Below, piece after piece: positions 1-10,905 of a stretch of 64,000 nt of DNA. The notes beneath the pieces were generated by a model that did not search any database, had not been told where the DNA came from, and saw only the letters and a program-made list of their open reading frames with translations. Each line of letters begins with the position of its first letter. Positions within the stretch are counted from its first letter, which is position 1. The stretch lies in contig NC_077222.1 of NCBI RefSeq assembly GCF_024763615.1, forward strand, positions 9,920,001 through 9,984,000, read 5' to 3'. Source of the DNA: Phlebotomus papatasi. Its lineage: Eukaryota > Arthropoda > Insecta > Diptera > Psychodidae. A program made the position numbers and the translations under genes.

Positions 1-145
1 AGCGTAAGAACCTCAGCCAGGTGGGACAAGCATTGTGATGGATCATTAGTTTAGTGTAATGTATCACTCACAATAAGAAGTGTGATAAATCGTAGTGAAT
101 AACATGTCCAAGTGAATTGAGTACATATATGTCAGGGTTTCGCGG
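1..145. other. intergenic/intronic sequence upstream of nested gene
   Basis: This stretch belongs to the ChAT intron that follows exon 3 on the minus strand, and on the plus strand it is the upstream flank of the peritrophin-like gene. It is AT-rich. I see no reading frame, repeat or strong factor site in it. Confidence 0.5.
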
Positions 146-180
146 TATAAAAGCCCATGGGGTCTCCAAAGAACAGTTCA
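146..180 (+). promoter_or_regulatory. TATA box and initiator of peritrophin-like gene
   Basis: TATAAAA lies at 146-152. About 29 bases downstream is ACAGTTC (173-179), which fits the arthropod initiator with the start A near 175. This spacing is normal for a TATA-driven insect promoter. It predicts a short 5' UTR of about 33 bases before the ATG at 208. Confidence 0.6.
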
Positions 181-207
181 AAGGAGTGTAGGTGGTGAAA
201 GAATCAA

Positions 208-1113
208 CATGAGAGGTAAGAGTGAATTTAAAGTGGTGAAATTGGTGCTAAAACTTCCAAATTTGCAGTTATAATTGCCGTTGTGGCGATCTGTGCCTTG
301 CTGCTTGATACCCAAGCAGCTCCTGTTGCACCAGAGAAGCCTAGGTGTACGAAACAAAATGTCGGGATCCTTTACCCAGACTGTGCGGACAATACGCTGT
401 ACTACTTGTGCACAGCAGAGGAGCAGTATGTCCATGTAGGCTGTAGGGATTCCTTCTGGTTCAGCTTCGATGAACAGAGATGTGTGGAGCAGGGTGAGTG
501 GACTAAGTCTGCTATTTGCAGACACCACCCTGAGACCCAGGTGGCTCCTGAACAGGGACTGCCTCATCAATGGCCTCAGCCCCACCCAGAGACCGGTTGG
601 CCTCATCAGCCGCCTCAGCAGTTGCCGGAGCACCCTCATCAACCGTGGCCTCAACCACCCCAGCAATGGCCTGAGCCACCACAGCAGTGGCCTGAGCCCC
701 ATCCACCCCAGCATCCGGAACAGCCCTGGCCTCAGCCACCTCAACATCCAGACTTTCCCATAACCTGGCCGGAAGACGAGGCTCAGCACCTTCCTGAATT
801 CCCTTGTGAAGTACCCGTCCAGGACTGTCCCTGCCCCCCTGAGCCCCAGTGTCCCTGCCCCCCAGAACCACAATGCCCACCATGCAATAACGACGAGGGT
901 GTTCATCTGCCAGAAGATCCTTGCAACCCACCCCAGCCTCCACACTTCCCACCAATTGAGCATCCCCACGAGCCCTTTCCACCCCACCCTGTTCCACCCA
1001 TCGAGGAGTGGCCACAGCCACAACCTCAACCACCAATTGCCGAGGTGCCACCAGATTTTGCCCCACCACCAATCACGGACCACCCTATTGACAATCCCTG
1101 CTTCTGCCCGTGA
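208..1113 (+). CDS. secreted peritrophin-like protein, one chitin-binding type 2 domain with Pro-rich tail
   Basis: Two-exon gene. Exon 1 codes only ATGAGAG (208-214) and ends at a GTAAGA donor. The 54-base intron (215-268) ends in TTTGCAG, and exon 2 runs 269-1113, giving 283 residues. Joining the exons creates a signal peptide that starts MRVIIAVVAICALLL and is probably cleaved near QAA-P. Residues ~27-90 carry six cysteines with intervals 11, 8, 10, 12 and 11, plus the aromatic YPDC and YYLC segments typical of the peritrophin-A (CBM14) fold, which binds chitin in peritrophic matrix or cuticle. The remainder is low-complexity Pro/His/Gln/Trp (HPQQWPEP-like repeats), then a CPCPPEPQ duplication, ending in CFCP. 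The gene lies opposite to ChAT, in the intron after ChAT exon 3. The domain call is firm; the tissue and the partner of the tail are unknown. Confidence 0.82.
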
Positions 1114-1233
1114 TTCCATATCTATGCGGTATATTCGCGAAGTATAGGTGTTAGGTGAAAAAAATAATAATAGAGAACGGACATCGGGGACACCACCCAA
1201 ATATAAATGCTGTGTGAGGATATGTATGTGTTA

Positions 1234-1239
1234 AATAAA
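1234..1239 (+). terminator. poly(A) signal of peritrophin-like gene
   Basis: AATAAA lies 121 bases after the stop codon. Cleavage 10-30 bases downstream would fall at about 1250-1270, inside ChAT exon 3 on the other strand. No other canonical hexamer lies between the stop and this one. Confidence 0.55.
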
Positions 1240-1249
1240 GATTTCTTAC

Positions 1250-1441
1250 CCAATTTGCCTCTTCCTCTCTCTTGTCGATGAGATACTGCTGCAGGATCGG
1301 ACCCAGACCAGTAGGGGCTGTGAATTGCTTCACAATCCCTTTCACGCGTTCATGATGCTGTGACGTGAGAATTGGCTCCAGCAGACGCAAGTACTCGGTC
1401 ATGGTCTGCTCTAGAGGTGGTACAGGTACTTTTGGTAGTTC
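1250..1441 (-). CDS. ChAT: choline acetyltransferase, exon 3 (partial gene)
   Basis: This exon codes 64 residues (79-142 of the protein), opening ELPKVPVPPLEQTM and closing DKREEEANW. It matches the start of the choline/carnitine acyltransferase domain of insect ChAT, which transfers acetyl from acetyl-CoA to choline in cholinergic neurons. The acceptor is TTGCTTGCCAG, the donor is TTGG|GTAAGA, and both ends are phase 0, which fits exon 2. The catalytic His and the CoA-binding parts lie in later exons beyond the left edge. The first in-frame ATG of the whole reading frame is in this exon, at residue 92. The donor side faces the 3' end of the peritrophin-like gene. Confidence 0.93.
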
Positions 1442-2378
1442 CTGGCAAGCAAAATTATAAATAAAATTCACTATAGAGAAATTCTCAAGGCTACAAATGC
1501 TTTTATAATTATTAAAATTCACATAGACCACCGAAGTCAGGAAACTCAACAAAATTTCTTGATAATTTCTTTCTCAAGACTACCAAGTGGCAAACTTACT
1601 GCTTATGCAACATGAAATTAAATTTTCCCGCATATTTCCTCAATCTCTTGTGCATTCACAATTGCCTTTCCGCATCGTTGAGAATGTCCCGGGAGGAAGG
1701 TATATTCTTTCATCTTGACAGAGTGATAGAAAGTTATTGTGGAGAGTCTGGAGGGTTTTCGTGTTTCTATTAGGGGTGGAAAAGTGGATTTTTCGAGCAA
1801 AGTTTTCCTGGGAAATGTAGTTTCTTGTCTAATTTTCCATAAACTTTAATGGGATCCTTGAGCTCAGTAAACTTTAATAGTGCTTCAGAACATAGTTTGG
1901 ACAGTACTACGTGCATTCGGAATAAATCTTTTTGAGGAAAAACAACTATATAAAAGATAACAGCATTAAAATAGATTATCAAGCTAACTTCCTCTTCTTT
2001 GTTTATTAATTCAGCAAAAAATTTCCCAAAAAATTTTACTTAAACTAAGTTTAAATTTGGAGATAAATTTATTTTCCATCATATCAAATTATGAACAAAT
2101 AGTTCATTTAGCAATATTGTCTTTGATTCGGGTTTTTAAGTTAATTGCCCTTGAATCCCCCTATGGATACGGCTGTGATTCGAATAACTGTAACTTGTCT
2201 TTTTTCTGACTGAGATACATATTATCAGTTTCAGCGACGAAATTAATTTTTATTACTTAAAAAATCGTTTTAATTGCGTTAAGTTTCTCATTATGTAAAA
2301 GTCAATAAAAGGGCAAAAGCCGCGAAAGCTTCCTAATTGTTTCTTTTTTAAAGTAATTGATTTGGGCATTGAATAAAC
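1442..2378. other. ChAT intron 2, single-copy part
   Basis: AT-rich intron sequence between exon 3 and a minisatellite. Reading frames here are short, lack credible starts and have no recognisable similarity. I see no strong repeat. Confidence 0.5.
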
Positions 2379-3010
2379 GAGCAGTAAAAAGTCAAATTTG
2401 GTCAGCAAAATAGACCATATTTTATTTTTCACTGATCAATTTTTATTTTTTACTGACCACTTTTTTTTGCTGGCCAATTTTGATTTTCTACTGATCAAAT
2501 TTTATTTTTTACTGACCAATTTGTATTTTCTACTGCTCGTTTTTAATTTTTTACTGACCAATTTGTATTTTTTACAGACCACTTTTCATTTTTTACTGAC
2601 CACTTTTAATTTTTTACTGTTCGCTTTTAATTTTTTTACTGACCGATTTTTATTTTTTACTGACCACTTTTAATTTTTTACTGACCAATTTTTATTTTTT
2701 ACCGCTCGTTTTTAAATTTTACTGACCGATTTTTATTTTTTGCTGACCACTTTTAATTTATTACTGACCTCTTTTAATTTTTGCTGACCACTTTTTATTT
2801 TTTACTGCCCATTTTTAATTTTTTACTGCTTTTTTAAATTATTTTTGCTGCTCATTTTTATTTTTTCCTGATCAATTCGAAATTTTTACTGACAAAATTT
2901 TACTTTTAACTGACAAAATTGAAATTTTTTGCTGATTATTTCGAATTATTTGCTGATCAAATTTGATTTTCTGCTGACCAGTTTTGACTTTTTACTGACC
3001 ATTTGTTTTT
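2379..3010. repeat. degenerate ~20-bp minisatellite with inverted end
   Basis: About 30 units of a TTTTTACTGACCACTTTTAA type motif run head to tail on the plus strand. The first ~30 bases (GAGCAGTAAAAAGTCAAA...) are in the opposite orientation and pair with the last units near 2972-3001, so the whole block is a lopsided foldback. The Phe/Leu-rich reading frame across it is a by-product of the repeat. Confidence 0.75.
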
Positions 3011-3069
3011 TGCCATTGATTTGAAATCCAGTCTTGTTACTTGTGCAATTTCTCCGAGTGTCCTTTTAA

Positions 3070-3690
3070 CCGATTCCGGCCAAATTTCCAAAGATACAAA
3101 ATCTGGAAAGATCGAAATCCCAAATAGGTTAAAACCCGAAAGCCAAAATTTCGAAAGCCGAAATCTCCAAAGCTAAAAACCCGAGAGCTAAAATTCTGAA
3201 AACCAAGATTCTGAAAGCCAAAATCCCGAAAGTCAGGATCCCGAAAACTAAAATCCCGAAACACAAAATCTCAAAAACCGAAATTCCAAAAGCGAAAATT
3301 CCGAAAGCTAAAATCCTGAAAACCAAGATTCTGAATGCCAATATCCCGAAAGTGAAAATCCTGATAGCCAAATTCTCGAAAGCCAAAATCCCGAAAGCCA
3401 CCTAAAGCCAAAATTCAGAATTGGTAAAATCCCGAAAGGTATGAAATTATACGGAGGATAATGTGTAGAATAATTTCAAAAAAAAACAAGAAAAATCTCT
3501 TTCCGCCTGATAAACTTGGGTGGAATCATGAAAATAGTCATGAGATCATGACACTTTTAAGACTTTGGTTGTTTCAGGATTTTGATGTTCGGTATGAAGT
3601 TCGAAATTTAGGCTTTCGAGATTTTGACATTCAAGTTTTTGACCCTTTTGGGACTTTGGCTTTCGGGATTTTAACCTGGAGCCCTTTTAA
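3070..3690. mobile_element. foldback-type element, copy 1
   Basis: The left arm (about 3115-3435) is built of AAAATCCCGAAAGCC-like ~15-bp units. The right arm (about 3550-3680) carries the same unit inverted (GGCTTTCGGGATTTT). Between them is a core with ATGAAATTATACGGAGGAT, GTGTAGAATAATTT and a distal GACACTTTTAAG. The core recurs at 29840-29950, 61075-61190 and, inverted, 45445-45560. There is no coding capacity. Confidence 0.7.
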
Positions 3691-5329
3691 CGTACCTTGT
3701 ATTGTTTTTAATTTTTAAATTTTTTTTTGTTTTTAAATGATTTTTTCTGCCTTTCCATTCAAACAGGCTTTAGATACTTGTGAATTTTAGTATGTTGTAG
3801 ATTAATTCAAGACCTTTCTTATGATATAAAATTTGTCAAAATCGGTTAAGCTATACAAGAGATATCATAGAAAAAGTATACTTTGAAGAAAAACTGCAAT
3901 GATGTCATCCTGATTTTATGGCTCATATCGATTGCTATATTTGACTTGAGTAAAAATCTACAGCAATACAAGTCCATCAGTTGAGTTTAAATTAATTTTA
4001 TCTGCTAAATCGGAAAGAAAATTGAAATTCAGTTTCAAATTTCTTCCCCTTTGCATTCAACCGTAAACTAAAACACCTGACAAATTCCCAAGGAAAGATG
4101 CTAAACCCATCCTATACGTTCTCTAAATAATTTTCTAGACCTTGCCATAACAATTTTCATGCTTTTAGACAATAGATGAATATTTTTGCATTTATTTTTC
4201 ACTAAAAATCTGTTTAATTTAACAACTACACGACACCGCATGCAAAGTTTCTCCGTGGGAATAAACCCTTCTCGGTTCGATGGTGATAGTAATTAAATCA
4301 AGATCGTTACATTAAATTGGTGAGGGAGTGGCTTCATGAGGAAAATTGGACTGTCTTGGAGATGGGTAAATTTTCCTCATTTGGTGATTACAGCCCAGCA
4401 AAAACTTGTGATAAATTGCTCAAGAAGCTAATGAAGTATCTTTTTTGCCTGGCCTCGGTATATTGCTTCGTGGGAGGGTAATGTCATATTTCGTGGCATT
4501 TTTCATTGTCCAGAACCCTGCATGGGAAATTCTCCAAGGGTGGTTGCAATTAAAATGTCATCTATCAAGTTTTTCATTTCTTTCCTTTCATTCCAATTGA
4601 AGAAAAAAAATGCACTTCCTTCGGTATATTGCAGAATGGGGTGTAGTTTTTCCTATGAAAAGGACGTACCTCTTTCATGTTGAGTATTATTAAATGATTT
4701 TATGCTCAGTATGGGAAATTTTCTATTGCTTTTTGGGCTAGCAAAAAGAGTCTATTCAGCTCACAAATACAACAAACAGAAGGAAAATTCAATGGAGGTG
4801 CCTCATATCGATCGCTCACCTCGCTTCAGGCTCACCTTCGTCGAGTCCCCCTCTGTGCCCTTTGACCTCCCCTTGAGCGACGCGACGCAAGTCAGCTGGC
4901 GGATTTTTCCCTCTGCAGGGTGATCCTTTTACCTCCTCAGAGGGTTGATGGAAAAAAAAACAACTTCCTGGCCACCTTTTTCTTGTTCGTCTGCAAAGCC
5001 AATTAGGGAGATTTGTGCCAGAAAGATGCGCTTACTTCTGACCAAATATTGGCATTTCCCATTTGAGGGATTTTCTCACTTGTCCATAGACAAATATTGG
5101 GTGAATTCCTCATTTTCTCGGCGAGGAATTTTCACCATTATCTTTCGCATACAATTCAACAATGAATCTCATCAATTGACCGAGAGATTTAAAGGGAAAT
5201 CTCACTGGATGACGATATTTGCTCACATTTGATTTGCAAATTTCATCTCCCGGACGACTACCAGGGAATAGAGGGGTCTTTTGTATAGTGCCCCAGTTTG
5301 TTCACAATTTTTACACTACGAAAAATTAG
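3691..5329. other. ChAT intron 2, mostly single-copy
   Basis: AT-rich sequence without a recognisable gene. The part around 4240-5270 is somewhat less AT-rich and repeat-free, so conserved regulatory DNA is possible. Two reading frames there (73 and 95 codons) show no domain or splice context. Confidence 0.4.
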
Positions 5330-5455
5330 TCTGTGTTAACGTATCTACACATTGAGAACAATTTTTTCGAAATAGATTTTTTGAAGGAAATCGTCAAAAA
5401 AGCAATTTTTGAAGAAAATTGCTCCCAATATGTAGAGAGAGGCCTTTACAATAAT
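5330..5455. mobile_element. ~125-bp hairpin element, CTACACATTG family
   Basis: Near-palindrome. The left arm reads CTACACATTGAGAACAATTT and the right arm ends GAAAATTGCTCCCAATATGT. The same family forms the cluster at 19743-21345 and a nested copy at 61484-61622. Confidence 0.65.
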
Positions 5456-5559
5456 AAAGATTATAGTATACTAAGAATTATTCCTAAAAATACAAGATAA
5501 TATAAGGAAATTAATTTTTATAACTTAATGCATTAAAAAAAAAACTTTCAAGTAGTGGT

Positions 5560-6047
5560 TTCCTTTTAGTACAGGTGTGTACTAAACTAATTCGTGGCAA
5601 ATTTACGATTTTAAGTTACTAATTCCAAAATAACCATTATAGTCACCTTAAGAAGCAATTTTGATGAAAAATATTAATTTTCTACATAAAAAATGAGACA
5701 CTTAATCATTTAGCACATGAACGTACTAAAACGTAGTGAACGGCAAAGACCTACCCTGTCTCTTGCAATTTTATTTTACACGACGTTTTGGGAAACTATA
5801 TCCCCTTTATTAGGTCTACAAAATATTAATTAATTAAATAATTGAAAGGGAGACAACAGGTTTTTCCGTTCACAACTTGGTATACCCCATTGGACCGTAC
5901 TTCGATGTACTAAAATCTTTCGTAACACAAAAATACATTTGTTTTAAAAGTATATTAAGGCACATTTACATCATTGCTTTATACCAGTCCAAGAAACATT
6001 AAATTCTTAACTTGACTTAAACATTTGTACGAATTTAATGCTAGTAC
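5560..6047. repeat. degenerate flank of the GTAC satellite
   Basis: Scattered imperfect copies of TTTAGTAC...GTACTAAA with diverged spacers lead into the regular array at 6048. They look like old monomers at the array edge. Confidence 0.5.
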
Positions 6048-7741
6048 ACAATTGTACTAAAAATTTGCGTAAGACAAATTTACAAATTCCACGTTAAATA
6101 ATTGAAGAGAAATCAATTAAAAATGAATAAAAACAGCAGTTTTTAGAGATATTGGTCAGGACTATTGGTCAGACAATATATAGCATTGAATTAGTACACA
6201 ACTGTACTAAAAAATTGCGTAGGACAAATTTAGAATTTCCGCGTCAATTATTTGAAGAGAAATCAATTAAAAATGAATAAAAAGCAGAATAGAAAGCAGT
6301 TTCAAGAGATATTGGTCAGCACTATTGAATTGAATGTTAGTACACAATTGTACTAAAAATTTGCGTAGATAATTTTACAATTTCTGCGTTAATTATGTGA
6401 AGACAAATCAATTAAAGATGAATAAGAAAATCAGTTTCAAGAGATATTGGTCAGTACTATTGCATTGAATGTTAGTACACAACTGTACTAAAAATTTGCA
6501 TAAGACAATTTTATAGTTTCCGCGTCAATTATTTGAAGACAAATCAATTAAAAATGAATGAGAAAACCAGTTACAAAGAAAATTGGTCAGTACAATTTAA
6601 TTGAATGTTAGTACACAATTGTACTAAAAATTTGCATAAGGCAATTTTACAATTTCCGCGTTAATTATGTGAAGACAAATCAATTAAAGATGAATAAGAA
6701 AAGCAGTTTCTAGAGATATTGGTCAGCACTATTGAATTGAATGTTAGTACACAATTGTACTAAAACTTTACGTAAGTAAAACGTAAAAATTTACAATTTC
6801 CGCGTTAATTACTTGAAGACAAATAAATTAAAAATTAATAAGAAAAGCAGTTTAAAAAGATATTGATCAGCACTATTGACTTGAATGTTAGTACACAATT
6901 GTACTAAAAATTTGCGTAAGACAAATTTACAAATTCCACGTTAAATAATTGAAGAGAAATCAATTAAAAATGAATAAAAACAGCAGTTTTTAGAGATATT
7001 GGTCAGGACTATTGGTCAGACAATATATAGCATTGAATTAGTACACAACTGTACTAAAAAATTGCGTAGGACAAATTTAGAATTTCCGCGTCAATTATTT
7101 GAAGAGAAATCAATTAAAAATGAATAAAAAGCAGAATAGAAAGCAGTTTCAAGAGATATTGGTCAGCACTATTGAATTGAATGTTAGTACACAATTGTAC
7201 TAAAAATTTGCGTAGATAATTTTACAATTTCTGCGTTAATTATGTGAAGACAAATCAATTAAAGATGAATAAGAAAATCAGTTTCAAGAGATATTGGTCA
7301 GTACTATTGCATTGAATGTTAGTACACAACTGTACTAAAAATTTGCATAAGACAATTTTATAGTTTCCGCGTCAATTATTTGAAGACAAATCAATTAAAA
7401 ATGAATGAGAAAACCAGTTACAAAGAAAATTGGTCAGTACAATTTAATTGAATGTTAGTACACAATTGTACTAAAAATTTGCATAAGGCAATTTTACAAT
7501 TTCCGCGTTAATTATGTGAAGACAAATCAATTAAAGATGAATAAGAAAAGCAGTTTCTAGAGATATTGGTCAGCACTATTGAATTGAATGTTAGTACACA
7601 ATTGTACTAAAACTTTACGTAAGTAAAACGTAAAAATTTACAATTTCCGCGTTAATTACTTGAAGACAAATAAATTAAAAATTAATAAGAAAAGCAGTTT
7701 AAAAAGATATTGATCAGCACTATTGACTTGAATGTTAGTAC
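6048..7741. repeat. satellite with 847-bp higher-order period, two copies
   Basis: Monomers of about 134-150 bp each carry TTAGTACACAATTGTACTAA, an imperfect palindrome, then TTTCCGCGTTAATTA, GAAGACAAATCAATTAAA and a closing GATATTGGTCAGCACTATTG. Six monomers form a block. The block at 6048-6894 is repeated at 6895-7741 with no difference that I noticed by eye, including private features such as TTGGTCAGACAATATATAGC. More diverged monomers continue to about 8050. Confidence 0.9.
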
Positions 7742-8050
7742 ACAATTGTACTAAAAATTTGCGTAAGATAATTTTACAATTTCCGTGTTAATTATTTGAA
7801 GACAAATCAATTAAAAATTAATAAGAAAAGCAGTTTGAAGAGTTATTGGTCAGCACAATTTAATTGAATTGAATGTTAGTACACAATTGTACTAAAACTT
7901 TCCGTAAGACAAATTTACAATTTCCGTGTTAATTATTTGAAGACAAATCAATTAAAAATTAGTAAGAAAAGAAATTTCAAGAGATATTAGTCAAGATTAA
8001 TTAGTTAGCACTGTTAGCACTATTCGTTTAGTACATAAATATACTAAATA
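7742..8050. repeat. right edge monomers of the GTAC satellite
   Basis: Two further monomers in the same orientation with more substitutions, then decayed GTAC palindromes to about 8210. These represent the array boundary. Confidence 0.7.
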
Positions 8051-9082
8051 ATAGATTAACAAAAAAAAATATTATTTTAATGTTTGGAAACTTTTAGTTC
8101 AGTTTTTTCAATTGCTTGGTGTACAATTGTCGGGAACAATTTCGGACTAAGCTGGATTTTACTAAATCGAAAGTACTAAATTGATTCGTAAGAAGATATT
8201 TTTAGTACTCTTCATAATATTGTGTAGTATTCCCATTTTGTTTTTATCTCTCACACATTCCTTATATTCAGAAGAAAAAGAGAAGAATTGAAATATTTCT
8301 CACCAAAAATTTATACTTGTACTAAATTTCAGTACTAAATTTCAAAAATCTACCAATTAAATATTGTGTTAATTATTTTGAAAAATTCTCTGCAACAAAA
8401 TATTTCTTAATGAATTGGATTTTTTTCAATTACTCCTTTGCGTTTGCACAGGAAAAATCGTAATTTAAAAAAAGAGCCAAGACACACACCATAAAATTTT
8501 CTCTGCGATGAAGTGATAATTTTTTCTCTTCTTATAAAAGGTTTATCTCGATTGAAGACTAAGAGTTGCTACCAAAAGTGTAAGGGAACCTGCATTTTTT
8601 TAATGAAGAAACCTTTCAACTTCACATCTCGTTTTTACGCTCGTAAGTTTTATGTCTCGGCTAATTTATTTTCGGTTTTGAAGATCAATGTTCTTGCGAG
8701 CACTAAATTAACTTAAATAAAGAGAATAAACAGAATGAAGATGAATCTTTCAGAATTTTCCTGATTGCCCCACTGAAGAAGGCAAATGAATAATTTGCAT
8801 TTATAAAAATTGCCCTATAAAATCATGATTCATTGCACAATTGCTCAGAGTGTAAAAACATCCTTCAAACACTTGAAATTCTTTCTCGGCTTTTCTTCCA
8901 ATTTCAGCCCACTTTCCCATCTTTCATTCAAATGACTTAAACTCCTGGGAGATAGAGTCTTGAGAATCAACGCCCTACTTTGCATTACAATGTCTTCTCA
9001 CATAGAAAATGTTTCTATTTCTGAGGGCGTGCGTACTAAAGAGGGGCTCGTAAGTCCTACTAAATAATTCCTTTTGACTTAC
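8051..9082. other. ChAT intron 2, single-copy
   Basis: Sequence between the satellite and exon 2. It contains a pyrimidine-rich stretch and no supported gene; the 67-codon frame at 8513-8716 has no similarity. Confidence 0.4.
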
Positions 9083-9162
9083 TTCGGGAAAGCCATGCTC
9101 GTCGGTAGCCTCCGTAGTAGACAACCACTTTTTCGGAAGGGACAGCAAAGAATCTCGCCATC
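9083..9162 (-). CDS. ChAT: choline acetyltransferase, exon 2
   Basis: This 80-base exon lies between the acceptor TTCTATTTTCCAG and the donor GAA|GTAAGT. With the G left over from exon 1 it codes residues 52-78: GWRDSLLSLPKKWLSTTE then ATDEHGFPE. As I recall the Drosophila protein, this closely resembles its GWKDSILSIPKKWLST segment, just before the LPKVPVP block of exon 3. Phase 1 in and phase 0 out fit both neighbours. It is the entry to the acyltransferase fold. The ATG just inside the exon is in another frame and should not be taken as a start. Confidence 0.93.
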
Positions 9163-9807
9163 CTGGAAAATAGAAAAAAGAAATAGCACAAATTGATTAA
9201 GGAAATTTCTATAAACGTAACTTTACAAAGTTGAGAGCTTAAATTTAGTTTGTTTAATGTGCGAAAGGGGTGGGATAGTGGTGTACAGACCACCCACTCA
9301 GCCTTGCTCCAGATCCATATGCTTAAATATTTTAGCAACTCAGCAATTTCTATGGAATCAAAAAGGGTAATAGTTCCTGAAAGCGTGTTGCAGTGGAACT
9401 CTAATGAAGACTTTAACTAAATGCAGAAAGCACCCTGAATTGATGTTGGAGAAGAAGAAACTTGTAATCCAGGAGGATTTAGCTTGTGGCTGAAACTTAA
9501 TTGGAAATTACCTCATTGTCTATCGGGGCAAATTGGAAAAGATTTTAGCTTGTGGGTCACGTCGTTATAATAAAAACGGAGAACTTTCTGAGTAAATAAC
9601 CTCATTTCTTGACCTTGTGAAAGTCCATTAAAATCTCAGCGAGAAATTTCAATTACCATGATTGTTTATTCCTAAATGGTCTTTTGAAGGCCATCCCTTT
9701 TTCTATTTTATGCATGAATCTCTTATAACATCACAGCTATTGTGATGATTCGGTTCAGGCAATTGCATTCGATGACTCAATCAGGCTCATTTTCACAGAA
9801 CGTAGTA
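9163..9807. other. ChAT intron 1, 3' end
   Basis: The last ~650 bases of the 49.9-kb first intron. The polypyrimidine tract and AG of exon 2 lie at its left edge. I see no gene and no clear repeat. Confidence 0.5.
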
Positions 9808-10123
9808 ATGGTGCTATTCCAATGAAAAAGTGACCATGTTTTTTTAGGACATTACTGTTCTCAAGTAAAAGTAAAAGTAAAAGACCATGCCTGTTCCCAT
9901 GTCTGTGATTTTGAAACTGGGGAGAGAATAACCTTACATCTTGTCAATCATGATAAAGAAAATATAGAAAATACTATGAAAGTGAAAACATTAAATTAAT
10001 CTTGTCGATTTCCCAACCGACATTAATTGAAATAACATGTGTGAACAGTCATGGTCTTTTTAGTACTTGAGAACAGTAATGTGCTAAATAACATGCTCAT
10101 TTTTTCATTGGAATAGCACCATA
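9808..10123. mobile_element. TIR element, GTGCTATTCC family, copy A
   Basis: It starts ATGGTGCTATTCCAATG and ends with the inverse. The subterminal motifs ACATTACTGTTCTCAAGT and ACTTGAGAACAGTAATGT also mirror each other. TAA on both sides could be the target duplication. There is no coding capacity, so it is a MITE-like non-autonomous element. Confidence 0.75.
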
Positions 10124-10139
10124 ATTCGTCAATTCACTA

Positions 10140-10905
10140 TACAGAAAAAATACTTCATATAATAGTTCGTAAATCTTTGTGAATTCTCACTGGGGATTCA
10201 CAAAATGTTTGTAAATCGGATAAACTACTAAACGGTTTGTAAAAGTTTGTTATTCCACACAAACTTTTACGTACATGATCACTTGACTAGCATTTTTTTG
10301 TTTGTTTTACAAACATATTGTTCGTAAATGTTCGTAAACACATAGAAATGTTTGTAAAATTTTGTCATTTGTCCGTAAAGTTTTTCCAGTCAAACAAAGA
10401 TCTTCGAACATATAATTATGATTTCCGAGCTAGGAAATCAGTATTTAGAAATAAAGAAGACGTCTCTTTTTTCGATGTCCACTTTATTTTTTCCTTTCTA
10501 TTGATACATGATATTTTTATGATTGCTCTCCCTTCGATCTTCTTTGTCTTTTATCAGATATCTATTTTTAGAATTTTATGATCTTATGTTGATTTGAATT
10601 TCGCAAGATGTACATTCTAGTTCAAGGTAAAATAAGCATTGTGATTTTTTGTCAATTAAACATCAAAGAGTGATCCATATTAGCCGAAACTTTGAAAGAT
10701 AAACAGTCTCAGACAAATTAATATAAACATTCCCACAGTCTTTTGTAGATGCTCGTCAAATAATCATGTAACGAAAATGTTTGTGAAAAAGAACAAACTT
10801 TTACAAACTTTTAAATGGGTAATACGATTTACGAAGATGTCGTAAGTCCCTGTTGGGAATTCACAAACATTTACGAACAATTTCACAAAATATTTTTCTC
10901 TTGTG
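10140..10905. mobile_element. ~770-bp TIR element with GTTCGTAAA subrepeats
   Basis: The left end has ACAGAAAAAATA, GTTCGTAAATCTTTG and TGAATTC. The right end is the inverse (GAATTCACAAACATTTACG, then TATTTTTCTCTTGTG). TA flanks both ends (10138-10139 and 10906-10907). Inner copies of TTTGTAAATGTTCGTAAA lie in both orientations. The 87-codon frame inside shows no transposase features. Confidence 0.65.

Noticed and set aside
178..1200. 340-codon minus-strand reading frame rich in Trp, Leu and Arg
   Set aside because: It is antisense to the peritrophin-like exon; the Trp/Leu composition mirrors the Pro/Gln/His repeats. No signal or domain of its own.
1151..1552. 133-codon minus frame as a complete protein
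   Set aside because: Only its central 64 codons, between a good acceptor and donor, are ChAT; the rest is intron read-through.
3037..3401. Phe/Gly-rich frames such as FRDFGFQ repeats
   Set aside because: Translation of ~15-bp DNA subrepeats in foldback arms; similar frames at 44417-45555, 52785-53640 and 60785-61183 have the same cause.
9060..9338. 92-codon minus frame with an ATG (MARFFAVPSEKVV...)
   Set aside because: It overlaps ChAT exon 2 in the wrong phase. Using the G from exon 1 gives the conserved ChAT peptide instead.
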